Below, piece after piece: positions 23,411 through 31,545 of a stretch of 40,349 nucleotides of DNA. The position numbers and the translations under genes are program-made. Source of the stretch: an uncultured Oscillospiraceae bacterium (GTDB lineage: Bacteria; Bacillota; Clostridia; Oscillospirales; Oscillospiraceae); NCBI GenBank assembly GCA_934546685.1, contig CAKTEB010000011.1, positions 1 to 40,349 on the forward strand. The letters are read 5' to 3'. The stretch's first letter is position 1. Each line of letters begins with the position of its first letter. Below the pieces are notes generated by a model that did no database searches, was not told the DNA's origin, and saw only the letters and a program-made list of their open reading frames with translations.

Positions 23411-23976
23411 CCGCCCATCCCCGTCCATTCCGGCACCTCTCCCAGCTGGAATCGGGACAATACTTTTTGGGCCACTTGACGGTTTACGTCCTCGATGGTC
23501 TTTGGATGGTTATAATAGGCGGGCACCGGGGGAATGATCTGGGCCCCCAGCTGGCTGGCGGCGGTGAGGTTTTGGAGGTGCAGGGTGCTGAAGGGGCACT
23601 CCCGGGGCACCAATACCAGGGGCCGGCGCTCCTTCATGGTCACATCCGCCGCCCGCAGTAAGAGGGTGTCGCAGTAGCCGCTGACCACCCCGGCCAGGGT
23701 CTTCATACTGCACGGGATAATGACCATGCCCAGGGACCGAAAGCTGCCGCTGGCAGGGGCCGCACCGTAGTCCTCATTGTCGTAAAGGGTGTGGCACAGG
23801 GGCCGCAGCGCCTCCTTGGTCATCTGGGCCTCATGGATGAGGGTCAGCTCCCCGCAGCGGGACAGGATCACATGGGCCTCCACCTGGGGGATCGCCTGGA
23901 GCTCCCGCAGCAGCTCCAGGGCTAAGGGGGCCCCGGAGGCTCCGCTGATGCCGATCAAAAGTCGTTTTGGTGTCAT
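23407..23976 (-). CDS. ubiX: UbiX-family flavin prenyltransferase
   Basis: 189 residues. Family reaction: prenylation of FMN with dimethylallyl (pyro)phosphate to give the prFMN cofactor of UbiD enzymes. Seen: N-terminal GISGASGAPLALELL flavin-binding loop, SFRSLGMVIIPCSMKTLAGVVSG with the conserved Ser-Met-Lys, LLLRAADVTMKERRPLVLVPRE and LHLQNL. AAAGG lies 7 bases before the start. Middle gene of a three-gene operon, 11 bases after the decarboxylase and overlapping the LpdD-like gene, so cofactor and enzyme are made together. Confidence 0.95.
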   Translation of the reverse strand: MTPKRLLIGISGASGAPLALELLRELQAIPQVEAHVILSRCGELTLIHEAQMTKEALRPLCHTLYDNEDYGAAPASGSFRSLGMVIIPCSMKTLAGVVSGYCDTLLLRAADVTMKERRPLVLVPRECPFSTLHLQNLTAASQLGAQIIPPVPAYYNHPKTIEDVNRQVAQKVLSRFQLGEVPEWTGMGG

Positions 23977-23987
23977 GAAATCGCCTT

Positions 23988-25463
23988 TCAGGAGAAGTCA
24001 AAGTCCGGCAGCCAGTGCTTGGGATCCACCTCTAAGAACTGGGCCCGCTGGAACCGCTCCTTCATATCAAAGGGGACGGTGCAGTCGAAGATGGTCTTGC
24101 AGCTGACGCCGATATCCGTGATGGAGGGGGAGTAGGCGGGATTGGAGCTGGGATCCAGGGGATGGCAGCGGACGCCGGGAATGGTGATGATGTCCCGATC
24201 TCCCTGAAACCGGGTGTTCATGGCCCAGAGCACGTCCTGACTGTCGAAGATATCCACGTCCTCGTCCACCAGGATCACATGCTTGAGCTCCGGAAAGGCG
24301 GAGAAGGCCAGAAGGGCCGCCTGGCGCTGCTTGCCCTCGTCGGTGTGGACGGTCTTCCTGCACTGGAGCACCGCCATATATTTGCCGCCGCCGGAGGGAT
24401 GGGCATAGACGTTGGTGACCTTGCCGGGCAGAGCCTTTTCGATGAGATTATAGATGCTGGCTTCGGTGGGGATGCCCGCCAGGTTCACATGCTCCTCAGA
24501 GGGGCCGATGACTGTCTGCATAATGGGGTTCTTCCGGGTGGTGACAGCCTTGACCTTAATGAGCCAGCATTCGCTGGAGGCACGGCCATTGTAGCCGGGG
24601 AACTCCGGCATGGCGTAGCCAGTGTGGGAGTTCTGATCCTCCACCACCTTGACGCCGGGCTGGATCTCGCCCTCGATGACATATTCGGCGTTGGCAATGC
24701 AGTTTTCCTCAATGGCGACGCACTTGTGCAGCACCACGGGGGTATTCCGGATCGCGCCCGCGATGCTCAGCTCATTGAAGCCCATGGGGGTCGTGGGGGC
24801 CTCGAAGCAGGAGCCCACCTCGATGGCGGGATCCACGCCGATGGAGATGGAGATGGGCAGGGGCCGCCCCAGCTCCGTGGCCCGCTCGGCCATGGCGCCG
24901 ATGTGCCGGGCGCCGGGCATCAGAAAGATGGACAGCTCGTCCCTCGACTGAATGCACATCCGGTGGATGGTCACATCGCTGAGGCCGGTGTCGGGATGGG
25001 TGGCGTAGCACATGCCCATGGTGATGTAGGGGCCCGCGTCCTTGGGGGTGTTGGTGGGGGCGGGGATCAGCTTATATAGGTCGAAGTCCGGATCCGTCAC
25101 CCGATGGACGATCTCCTGGCAGGGAGCGGGCTCTTCGGTGACTACAGGCTGAATGGGGTTCTGGGCACAGCGGCACAGGAGTTTTCCCAGATCCTCCTTG
25201 GTGGTGCCCAGCAGGGCGGCCACCCGCTGGCGGTTGGCCAAAAGTCCGATGAGCACCCGGGCGTCCGGATGGCCCTTAACATTGTTGAACATCATGGCGG
25301 GGCCGCCCACCTTGGTGGGGCGCATGACAGTGCCGCCCGCGCCTACATAGCGGTAAACGCCGGAGAGCTCCGCGGCGGGATCCACCTCCACATCTGTGGA
25401 GACCAGGTGCCCAGGCATGGAACGGAGCAGCTCCAACGCACTGCGAAGATCATGTACTTCCAT
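23988..25463 (-). CDS. UbiD-family prFMN-dependent (hydroxy)aryl acid decarboxylase
   Basis: 491 residues, full family length. Family reaction: reversible decarboxylation of aromatic or alpha,beta-unsaturated acids using prenylated FMN and a metal ion. Seen: central LSIFLMPGARHIGAMAERA, the PEFPGYNGRASSECWLIKV region expected to hold the active-site Glu residues, and HVILVDEDVDIFDSQDVLWA. The start ATG at 25463 is chosen because AGGAG lies 8 bases before it; an in-frame GTG at 25472 overlaps that site. With UbiX and LpdD-like genes behind it and a LysR gene in front, it matches operons for gallate, protocatechuate, vanillate or 4-hydroxybenzoate decarboxylation; the exact acid cannot be read from sequence. 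Confidence 0.92.
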   Translation of the reverse strand: MEVHDLRSALELLRSMPGHLVSTDVEVDPAAELSGVYRYVGAGGTVMRPTKVGGPAMMFNNVKGHPDARVLIGLLANRQRVAALLGTTKEDLGKLLCRCAQNPIQPVVTEEPAPCQEIVHRVTDPDFDLYKLIPAPTNTPKDAGPYITMGMCYATHPDTGLSDVTIHRMCIQSRDELSIFLMPGARHIGAMAERATELGRPLPISISIGVDPAIEVGSCFEAPTTPMGFNELSIAGAIRNTPVVLHKCVAIEENCIANAEYVIEGEIQPGVKVVEDQNSHTGYAMPEFPGYNGRASSECWLIKVKAVTTRKNPIMQTVIGPSEEHVNLAGIPTEASIYNLIEKALPGKVTNVYAHPSGGGKYMAVLQCRKTVHTDEGKQRQAALLAFSAFPELKHVILVDEDVDIFDSQDVLWAMNTRFQGDRDIITIPGVRCHPLDPSSNPAYSPSITDIGVSCKTIFDCTVPFDMKERFQRAQFLEVDPKHWLPDFDFS

Positions 25464-25501
25464 ATGCTTCACTCCTAAACGAATGATATATTCTATTTCC
25501 C

Positions 25502-25530
25502 ATTGTAGCAGAGGGGCTGTGGGACTGCAA
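25502..25530 (-). promoter_or_regulatory. Promoter of the UbiD-UbiX-LpdD operon
   Basis: Minus strand TTGCAG (25525-25530), 17-bp spacer, TACAAT (25502-25507), within the 75-base gap after the LysR gene. A nearby AT-rich TTCAGAATT stretch just upstream could be a LysR contact. Confidence 0.7.
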
Positions 25531-25538
25531 TTCTGAAT

Positions 25539-26453
25539 TTATAGGGATTGATTCCCGGCGGGAATACCCATGGGCTCCGCCGATGCCGCGGCAAAACGCC
25601 AGAACTGCTGACTGAGCAGACTGGGTGTCTGATCTGAAAGCCGTACCAGGCAGATGGTGCTGTCCACCCGGGGGGAGATGTCAACGGTGACCACGTTGGG
25701 ATTCCGCACATAGTCCGTATGCCGCTGCATGAGCAGGGCGCAGCCCATATTCTGGGCGGCCAGCTCCACGATATTCTCAGGCCGGTGACCGGTATAGACG
25801 AAGCTGGGGACAAAGCCTGCCCGGCGGCACAGAGTTTGGCACAGGGGATAGAGTCCTGTCCGCTGATCCAGACACAAAAGAGGCTGATCCTTCAGCTGCT
25901 CCAGAGTGATGGAGGACTGGTGGGCCAGAGGGTGGTCACGGTGCAGCACCGCCACCAAATGATCCTGGGCAAAGGGCAGATACTGGAGATCCGGCTCCTT
26001 CTGATCCCCCAGCCGGGTAAAGGCCAGCTCGCAGCGGCCGTCCCGGAGCATGGAATCAAGATCATGCTGTTCGCACTCCGCCACCTCCAGTGTCACCTGG
26101 GGCTGCTGCTGCTGAAAACGGGCCAAAACACCGGTGATATTGTACTGGGCCATCACCGGAATGGAGGCCACAGTGAGAAGATGCCGCTCCTTCTGGCTCT
26201 CCTTGGCGGCGGCCACCCGAATTTTGTTGCCCAGCTCAAAGATCTCCGCGGCCATGGGCAGGATCTGCGCTCCGGCAGGGGACAGGGCCACATTCCGGGA
26301 ATTGCGCACCAGCAGCGGTGTATCCAGCTCCCGTTCCAGTGCCACAATATGCTTGGACAGGGCGGACTGAGAGATGCAGAGCTCTTCGGCGGCTCGGGAG
26401 AAGCTGCCCAGCTTGGCGATCACGGTGAATTCGTGCAGATACTCGATTTCCAT
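25539..26453 (-). CDS. LysR-family transcriptional regulator
   Basis: 304 residues. Residues 1-60 form the LysR winged helix (MEIEYLHEFTVIAKLGSFSRAAEELCISQSALSKHI split between helices), and about 90-290 an inducer-binding domain with the two Rossmann-like lobes (LLTVASIPVMAQYNI, AFTRLGDQ, ALLMQRHTD). The start at 26453 has GGGAGG 7 bases upstream; the longer frame from 26519 crosses the promoter and is rejected. It lies directly upstream of, and in the same direction as, the decarboxylase operon, which has its own promoter, so it probably activates that operon on sensing an aromatic acid. Same-strand rather than divergent placement is less usual for LysR. Confidence 0.92.
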   Translation of the reverse strand: MEIEYLHEFTVIAKLGSFSRAAEELCISQSALSKHIVALERELDTPLLVRNSRNVALSPAGAQILPMAAEIFELGNKIRVAAAKESQKERHLLTVASIPVMAQYNITGVLARFQQQQPQVTLEVAECEQHDLDSMLRDGRCELAFTRLGDQKEPDLQYLPFAQDHLVAVLHRDHPLAHQSSITLEQLKDQPLLCLDQRTGLYPLCQTLCRRAGFVPSFVYTGHRPENIVELAAQNMGCALLMQRHTDYVRNPNVVTVDISPRVDSTICLVRLSDQTPSLLSQQFWRFAAASAEPMGIPAGNQSL

Positions 26454-26484
26454 AGGGGGACCTCCCTTTTGGCGTACTTCCCTT

Positions 26485-26513
26485 ATCTTACGAAATGGCT
26501 TGGCGGCTGTCAA
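26485..26513 (-). promoter_or_regulatory. Promoter of the LysR gene
   Basis: Minus strand TTGACA (26508-26513), 17-bp spacer, TAAGAT (26485-26490). Leader about 25 bases. Confidence 0.75.
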
Positions 26514-26515
26514 GC

Positions 26516-26568
26516 ACAATCCGGGGCTGTATGGGAAAAGCGCGGCCCCGGATTGTGGGAGCCGCGCT
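26516..26568 (-). terminator. Terminator of the beta-helix lipoprotein gene, with an overlapping alternative hairpin
   Basis: AGCGCGGC (26539-26546) pairs with GCCGCGCT (26561-26568), followed on the minus strand by TTTTCCC. A second, perfect 12-bp stem (26516-26527 with 26545-26556) overlaps and excludes it. Either way it lies just before the LysR promoter. Confidence 0.55.
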
Positions 26569-26579
26569 GAAATCCAGAA

Positions 26580-28523
26580 TTAGAAGCCGGGAGGAGGCCC
26601 GCCGGGGCCGCCGCCCGGACCGCCGAAGCCCCAAGTGGTGCCCAGGGCGGTAATGGTGTCTGTGAGCTCGGCTTCTACCGAACTGTCACCGCAGGTGAGG
26701 GTATAGATCTCGCCCACCTGCATATCCGGAGTGGAGATGACCACGCTGCTGAAGCTCTTGGGCATTTCTGCCTCAAAGAGCACGTTGCCGTCCGAGTCTG
26801 TGAGGCTCACGGTGGTGCCGCCCTCAAAGGTCTCGTCGAAGTTGTAGAGCAGGCTGCACTGGGTGGAGGAGCTGTCGAAGTTCTGAGCCATGCCGGAGGC
26901 GCCGCAGGCGATCAGCATACCGCCGGTGATCTGGCCGGTGGTGGTATAGTCAAGAGCGCCGTTCATGGAGTCCTCAGGGCCGGAGACAGTCACGGTACCG
27001 CCCTGCATAAAGAACGCGCCGTTGGAGTCGAGGCCGTCGCCGCCGGCGTTCACGGTCAGGGTGCCGCCGGTGATGAGAATATAGTAGCTGGCCTCCTCCA
27101 GGGTTTCGGCGGTGCCCTCCTGGCCGGGGCCCATAAAGGGGAAGTCCTCGTCGGCGGAGCTTCCGCCAGCGGCGTTGAGACCGTCGTCGGAGGCTACCAG
27201 GGAGATGTTGCCTCCGGAAATGGTGATAAACACCGCCTCCAGGCCCTCGTAGCTCTGGGTGATGTTGACGACGCCGCCGGAGATGTTCAGAGTGTCGTCG
27301 GAATGGACGCCGTCATCCCCGGAGGCGATGGTCAGCTTCGCGTCGTCGGAGATGGTGAGCGCGCCGCCGCAGTGGAGCGCGTCATCCATGCAGTCCAGGG
27401 TGATGGTACCATTGGAGATGGTCATATCGCCGCCTGACTTGAGGCCCTTGGCGCTGGAGGCGGTTTCCTCGGAGGAATCCTTCTGCGTGTCGAACCAGCC
27501 CGGGAAGCCGAATTCCTCCGTATGCTCCGGGGCGTTGGCCGCGCCGCCACCGGTGGTAATATCCAGGGTCACGGCCTGATCCACGGTCAAATTGCCCGCT
27601 GCCTGAGCGCCGTCGCACTGGGCGGTGATGGTGATTTTGGGCGGGTCATAGTCGGCGCTGCCCAGCTGGATATCGCTGCCGGCGTGGAGTCCGTCGGATT
27701 GGGCGTCGATGGTAAGCTCGCCGCCCAGCACGCCAATGGCGGTGATGGACGTGATGCCGTGCTTTCCGGCGGTGATGGAGAGGGTGCCGCCGGTGATGGT
27801 CACATAGCCCAGAGATGCGTCCTTCTTATTGGTGGCCTGGATGCCGTCAGAGCCTGCGGTGATGCGGAGGGTCACAGCGTCCCCAATGGACACCAGATCC
27901 TTGCCCTTGAGGCCGTCCCCGGCGGAAAGGATCTCGTAGCTGCCGTCTCCCTCAAAATACACCCCATCCTTGCCGTGGACGGCCATGGAGTAGTTGCCCT
28001 CCACAGTGAGGCTGCCGGAGCCGGAGAAGTACAGATCCGCCTTGGAGAAGATCGCGGCGTCCGGCTCGTCCTCGCCCTCCTCCAGGGCATAGCTGTCACT
28101 GTCGGCAATGTAGTTCTCCGTGCCCTCCGCGGAGAGAATACGGACAGTTCTGGCCTTTTTTACATAGATGGGAGCACTGTCCTTGCTGGTGATGGAGGCT
28201 CCGGACAGGGTCAGAGTTACCTCCGAATCCTTTTTCGCGTCCACAATGAGCTGCCCATCGGAGAGAGCGCCGGTGATCTCATAATTTCCGGCCTTAGTAA
28301 TGGTGATCGTGGAGCCCTCGGCTGTTGCGCCGCCGCCGCTGACGGTCACACCCTCGTCGCTGAGGGTGATCTGGGCGGAAACCGCCTCTGCCTCGGTGGC
28401 GCTGGCCATCTCGCTGCTGGAGGCTGCCGCGCTGGAGGCGGCGGGAGCGGCAGTCTGCTGGGGATTCCCGCAGGCGCTGAGCACCAGCAGCACGGAGAGC
28501 AGCCATGCTAATTTCTTCTTCAT
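26580..28523 (-). CDS. Cthe_2159-like beta-helix carbohydrate-binding lipoprotein
   Basis: 647 residues. Lipoprotein signal (MKKKLAWLLSVLLVLSACGN, lipobox Cys18), then an Ala/Ser-rich linker to about 50, then a long run of short beta-strand repeats with GDDG, DGLK/DGIQ/DGLH/DGLN turns about every 20 residues, the pattern of the calcium-binding right-handed beta-helix family first described for Clostridium thermocellum Cthe_2159 (acidic polysaccharide binding). ITGGTLTVNAGGDGLDSNG and a Gly/Pro-rich C-terminal tail (GGPGGGPGGPPPGF) are typical. Expected to sit on the cell surface and bind polygalacturonate-like glycans, or to have a structural or degradative role not yet known. It is monocistronic; its promoter region carries spaced direct repeats. 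Confidence 0.88.
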   Translation of the reverse strand: MKKKLAWLLSVLLVLSACGNPQQTAAPAASSAAASSSEMASATEAEAVSAQITLSDEGVTVSGGGATAEGSTITITKAGNYEITGALSDGQLIVDAKKDSEVTLTLSGASITSKDSAPIYVKKARTVRILSAEGTENYIADSDSYALEEGEDEPDAAIFSKADLYFSGSGSLTVEGNYSMAVHGKDGVYFEGDGSYEILSAGDGLKGKDLVSIGDAVTLRITAGSDGIQATNKKDASLGYVTITGGTLSITAGKHGITSITAIGVLGGELTIDAQSDGLHAGSDIQLGSADYDPPKITITAQCDGAQAAGNLTVDQAVTLDITTGGGAANAPEHTEEFGFPGWFDTQKDSSEETASSAKGLKSGGDMTISNGTITLDCMDDALHCGGALTISDDAKLTIASGDDGVHSDDTLNISGGVVNITQSYEGLEAVFITISGGNISLVASDDGLNAAGGSSADEDFPFMGPGQEGTAETLEEASYYILITGGTLTVNAGGDGLDSNGAFFMQGGTVTVSGPEDSMNGALDYTTTGQITGGMLIACGASGMAQNFDSSSTQCSLLYNFDETFEGGTTVSLTDSDGNVLFEAEMPKSFSSVVISTPDMQVGEIYTLTCGDSSVEAELTDTITALGTTWGFGGPGGGPGGPPPGF

Positions 28524-28832
28524 GGTAACACATCCAATCTTCCGGTCTGGGCCGGGGAACCGTTCGGCGCAGAGGCTGCACCGAAACTTTACGCCATTAT
28601 AGCATAGATTTTACCATTGGGAAGGGACTTTACGGTTTCTCCGCCGAAAATTAACCATTGGGAAACAAATGAACCATTTAAGGCCGTGAATGTGGACATT
28701 TCTTAAATTCCGCTATTTCCCGCCAGGTAGGGGTTTTCCGGAAATAAAAAGTGTGCTATAATGTAGGTTCACAATAGAAATACTGCGCCCTGGGGCCATG
28801 CCCCGGCGCTTACCGTCTGTGAGGAACGATAT
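28524..28832. other. 309-base divergent intergenic region (beta-helix lipoprotein / U32 peptidase)
   Basis: Minus-strand TATAAT at 28596-28601 serves the lipoprotein gene. ACCATTGGGAA occurs at 28613-28623 and 28654-28664 (start to start 41 bp, about four helical turns), with a partial copy ACCATT at 28673-28678. The first copy covers the expected -35 of that promoter. On the plus strand an extended -10 (TGCTATAAT, TATAAT 28757-28762) serves the U32 gene. No gene is seen in this stretch. Confidence 0.65.
28785..28809 (+). other. GC-rich leader hairpin before the U32 gene
   Basis: GCGCC/GGCGC (28785-28789, 28805-28809) and GGGGC/GCCCC (28792-28796, 28800-28804) stack with a two-base bulge. 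It lies within the transcribed leader, about 10 bases before the GAGGA ribosome site. No T-run, so not a terminator. Confidence 0.4.
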
Positions 28833-30917
28833 ATGTTAGAAGTATTATCCCCGGCAGGCTCCAGTGACGCACTGGTAGCGGCTGTCCAGAACGGCGCGGA
28901 TGCCGTCTATCTCGGCTGCGGCAGCTTCAACGCCCGGATGAACGCCAAGAACTTTACCCCGGAGCAGCTGCGGCAGTCCGTCAGCTACTGCCATGTCCGG
29001 GGGGTGAAGGTCTACCTGACCCTCAATACCCTGGTGCTGGATCGGGAGCTGAAGGCTGCCGCAGCGGCGATCCTGGAGGCCTCCCGGGCCGGTGTGGACG
29101 CGATCCTGGTGCAGGATCTGGGCGTCTGCGAGCTGGTGAGAACCATTGCGCCGGACGTGCCCATCCATGCCAGCACCCAGATGGCGGTGCATAATCTGGC
29201 GGGGGTGCTCCGGGCGGCGGAAATGGGCATCAGCCGGGTGGTTTTGGCCCGGGAGCTGAGCCACGACCAGATCGCCTATATCTGTAAAAAGAGCCCCATC
29301 GAGGTGGAGGTATTCGTCCACGGGGCCCTGTGTATGTGCTATTCCGGCCAGTGCTATCTCTCCGCCATGATCGGCCGCCGCAGCGGCAACCGGGGCCAGT
29401 GCGCCCAGCCCTGCCGCCTGAATTACGGCTATGACCGGGGAGAGAACCGCTATCCCCTGAGCCTCAAGGACAACTGCCTGGTGAGCTATCTCCGGCAGCT
29501 GGAGGAGATGGGCGTGGCCTGCGTGAAGATCGAGGGGCGCATGAAGCGGGCGGAATATGTGGCCATTGCCACGCGGATCTATAAGGATGCGGCCCTGGGC
29601 CGCCCGGTGACCGCCCAGTCCCTCCGGGAGCTGGAGAAGGTGTTCTCCCGCCAGGGCTTTACCGACGGCTACTATGCCGGCCAAAAGGGCCAGCATATGT
29701 TCGGCACCCGCCAGGAGGAGGCCCAGGATCGGAGCCTCATGGCCCGGGCCAGAGCCACCTATGAGAATACCGAGGCCCAGCGGGTGCCGGTGACGTTTCA
29801 GATCCAGGTCTATCCCGGAGTTCCCTCCGTGCTGAACGTGTGGGATCAGGACGGCCATGGACTCTCTGTCCAGGGGCCGGTGCCGGAGCAGGCAAGAAAT
29901 ATCCCGCTTACCGAGGAAGCACTGATGCAGCGGCTCACAAAGACCGGCGGCACTCCCTTCTATGCGGAGAATATCCAGGTGCAGCTGACTCCAGGCCTGA
30001 CCCTGGCGGCCTCCGCCATCAACGGCCTCCGGCGGGACGCGCTGTCTGCCCTGGCGGCAGTTCGGGGCCAGGTGCCCCAGCGCCGGGAGGGCAGCTTCCA
30101 GGCGCCCCAGATCTACCGGGGCCTCCGTTCCGCACCGAAGTTCACGGTGGAGATCCAGTCCTTCCAGCAGATCACGGAGCGGATGGTGGAAAACAAGCCG
30201 GAGATCCTCTATGTGCCCCTGCACCTGCTGGAGCCCGGAGAGCCTATGGCCCGGGCCGTCTGCGAGACTTTCCATGTCTGCGCGGTACTGCCCCGGGTGA
30301 TCTGGGACCGGGAATGGCCGCAGGTGCTGACCCGACTGAATCAGGCAAGGCTCCTGGGGGTCACCGAGGCCCTGGTGGGCAACATCGGCATGATCGATCC
30401 GGTGCGCTCCGCGGGCTTTCAGGTACGAGGCGATTTCGGCCTGAACATCTTCAACTCCGGCTGCGCCGACTATTATGCGGCCATGGGCTTTACGTCTCTG
30501 ACGGCCTCCTTTGAGCTGACTCTGCCCCAGATCCGGGACATTTCTAAGCCGGCACCTATGGAGCTCATCGCCTATGGACGGCTGCCCCTGATGATCACCG
30601 AGAACTGTCTCATCCATGGCAGGGCCGGAACCTGCATCTGCGGCAGCACCAAGACCAATCTGGTGGATCGTACCGGCAGCCGGTTCCCGGTGCTCCGGGA
30701 CGGCGACACCTGCCGGAGCCAGCTCTACAACAGCAAGAAGCTCTATTGGGGCGACAAGCTCTCGGCCCTCAGCGGCCTGGGACTCTGGGCCCTGCGGCTG
30801 AGCTTTACCACCGAAAACGCCCAGCAGGTGGATTCGGTGCTCTATGAATACAGCGGCCACGGCGCATTTGATCCTGGGGTTTCCACCCGGGGCCTGTATG
30901 TTCGGGGCGTCGAATAA
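28833..30917 (+). CDS. U32-family peptidase / RlhA-like rRNA hydroxylation protein
   Basis: 694 residues. An N-terminal U32 TIM-barrel-like domain (about 1-290: LEVLSPAGSSDALVAAVQNGADAVYLG, VFVHGALCMCYSGQCYLS, RGQCAQPCR, VKIEGRMKRAEYVA) is followed by a middle DUF3656-type collagenase-like region (about 310-420) and a second U32-like C-terminal part with CICGSTKTNLVDRTGSRFPV. The Cys residues in CYSGQC and CAQPC match the Fe-S ligands of RlhA/TrhP-type proteins, so an RNA-modification role (23S rRNA hydroxylation) is as likely as the older peptidase label. GAGGA lies 7 bases before the start. Followed by maf after 46 bases, probably in one transcript. Confidence 0.9.
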   Translation: MLEVLSPAGSSDALVAAVQNGADAVYLGCGSFNARMNAKNFTPEQLRQSVSYCHVRGVKVYLTLNTLVLDRELKAAAAAILEASRAGVDAILVQDLGVCELVRTIAPDVPIHASTQMAVHNLAGVLRAAEMGISRVVLARELSHDQIAYICKKSPIEVEVFVHGALCMCYSGQCYLSAMIGRRSGNRGQCAQPCRLNYGYDRGENRYPLSLKDNCLVSYLRQLEEMGVACVKIEGRMKRAEYVAIATRIYKDAALGRPVTAQSLRELEKVFSRQGFTDGYYAGQKGQHMFGTRQEEAQDRSLMARARATYENTEAQRVPVTFQIQVYPGVPSVLNVWDQDGHGLSVQGPVPEQARNIPLTEEALMQRLTKTGGTPFYAENIQVQLTPGLTLAASAINGLRRDALSALAAVRGQVPQRREGSFQAPQIYRGLRSAPKFTVEIQSFQQITERMVENKPEILYVPLHLLEPGEPMARAVCETFHVCAVLPRVIWDREWPQVLTRLNQARLLGVTEALVGNIGMIDPVRSAGFQVRGDFGLNIFNSGCADYYAAMGFTSLTASFELTLPQIRDISKPAPMELIAYGRLPLMITENCLIHGRAGTCICGSTKTNLVDRTGSRFPVLRDGDTCRSQLYNSKKLYWGDKLSALSGLGLWALRLSFTTENAQQVDSVLYEYSGHGAFDPGVSTRGLYVRGVE

Positions 30918-30963
30918 ACCAGAAGCGGCTGCCTAGCCGACAACGAAAATGGAGGAATTTCCA

Positions 30964-31545
30964 ATGAAACTGATCTTAGCTTCCGGCTCTCCCAGACGGG
31001 CGGAGCTGCTGGAGAAAATGGGCCTTGCCTTCCTGGTGGAGCCCTCCAATACAGACGAGGTGCTGGAGCCGGGCCTCACCCCCCAGCAGGAGGTGGTACA
31101 CCTGTCCCTGGGCAAGGCCAAGGCCGTGGCGGCGAACCATCCTGAGGAGGCCGTGGTGCTCTCTGCGGATACGGTGGTAGAGCTGGACGGAAAGATCCTG
31201 GGCAAGCCCCACAGCCGGGAGCAGGCTGTGGAGATGCTCCGGGCCCTCAGCGGCCGGAGCCACAGAGTCCTCACCGGCGTGACGATTCTGGGGCCCAAGG
31301 GCACCCAGACCCACTGTGAGGAGACCGAGGTGCATTTCCGCCCCATGACGGACGAAGAGATCCAGTGGTATGTGGACACCGGGGAGCCCATGGACAAGGC
31401 CGGGGCCTACGGCATCCAGGGCTATGCCGCCATGTTCATCGAGAAGATCGTGGGCGACTATTATAATGTAATGGGCCTTCCTGTGTGCCAGGTGGGGCTG
31501 ATGCTCCGACAGGCGGGGATCCCGCTTTTGGGGGCTGAGGCATGA
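30964..31545 (+). CDS. maf: Maf-family nucleoside triphosphate pyrophosphatase
   Basis: 193 residues. Family reaction: hydrolysis of dTTP/UTP or modified nucleotides to the monophosphate (house-cleaning, linked to septum inhibition). Seen: KLILASGSPRRAELL at the N-terminus, SADTVVELDGKILGKP with the catalytic Asp, and the C-terminal GAYGIQGYAAMFIEKIVGDYYNVMGLP. The start at 30964 follows GGAGG by 8 bases rather than the in-frame ATG at 30949. The stop overlaps the mreC start as ATGA. maf-mreC-mreD is a common clostridial gene order. Confidence 0.96.
   Translation: MKLILASGSPRRAELLEKMGLAFLVEPSNTDEVLEPGLTPQQEVVHLSLGKAKAVAANHPEEAVVLSADTVVELDGKILGKPHSREQAVEMLRALSGRSHRVLTGVTILGPKGTQTHCEETEVHFRPMTDEEIQWYVDTGEPMDKAGAYGIQGYAAMFIEKIVGDYYNVMGLPVCQVGLMLRQAGIPLLGAEA

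Noticed and set aside
28845..30860. 671-codon minus-strand frame opposite the U32 gene, and similar long antisense frames opposite MATE, PBP2 and binding-protein genes
   Set aside because: High GC makes antisense frames long by chance; products lack domains and the sense genes are certain.
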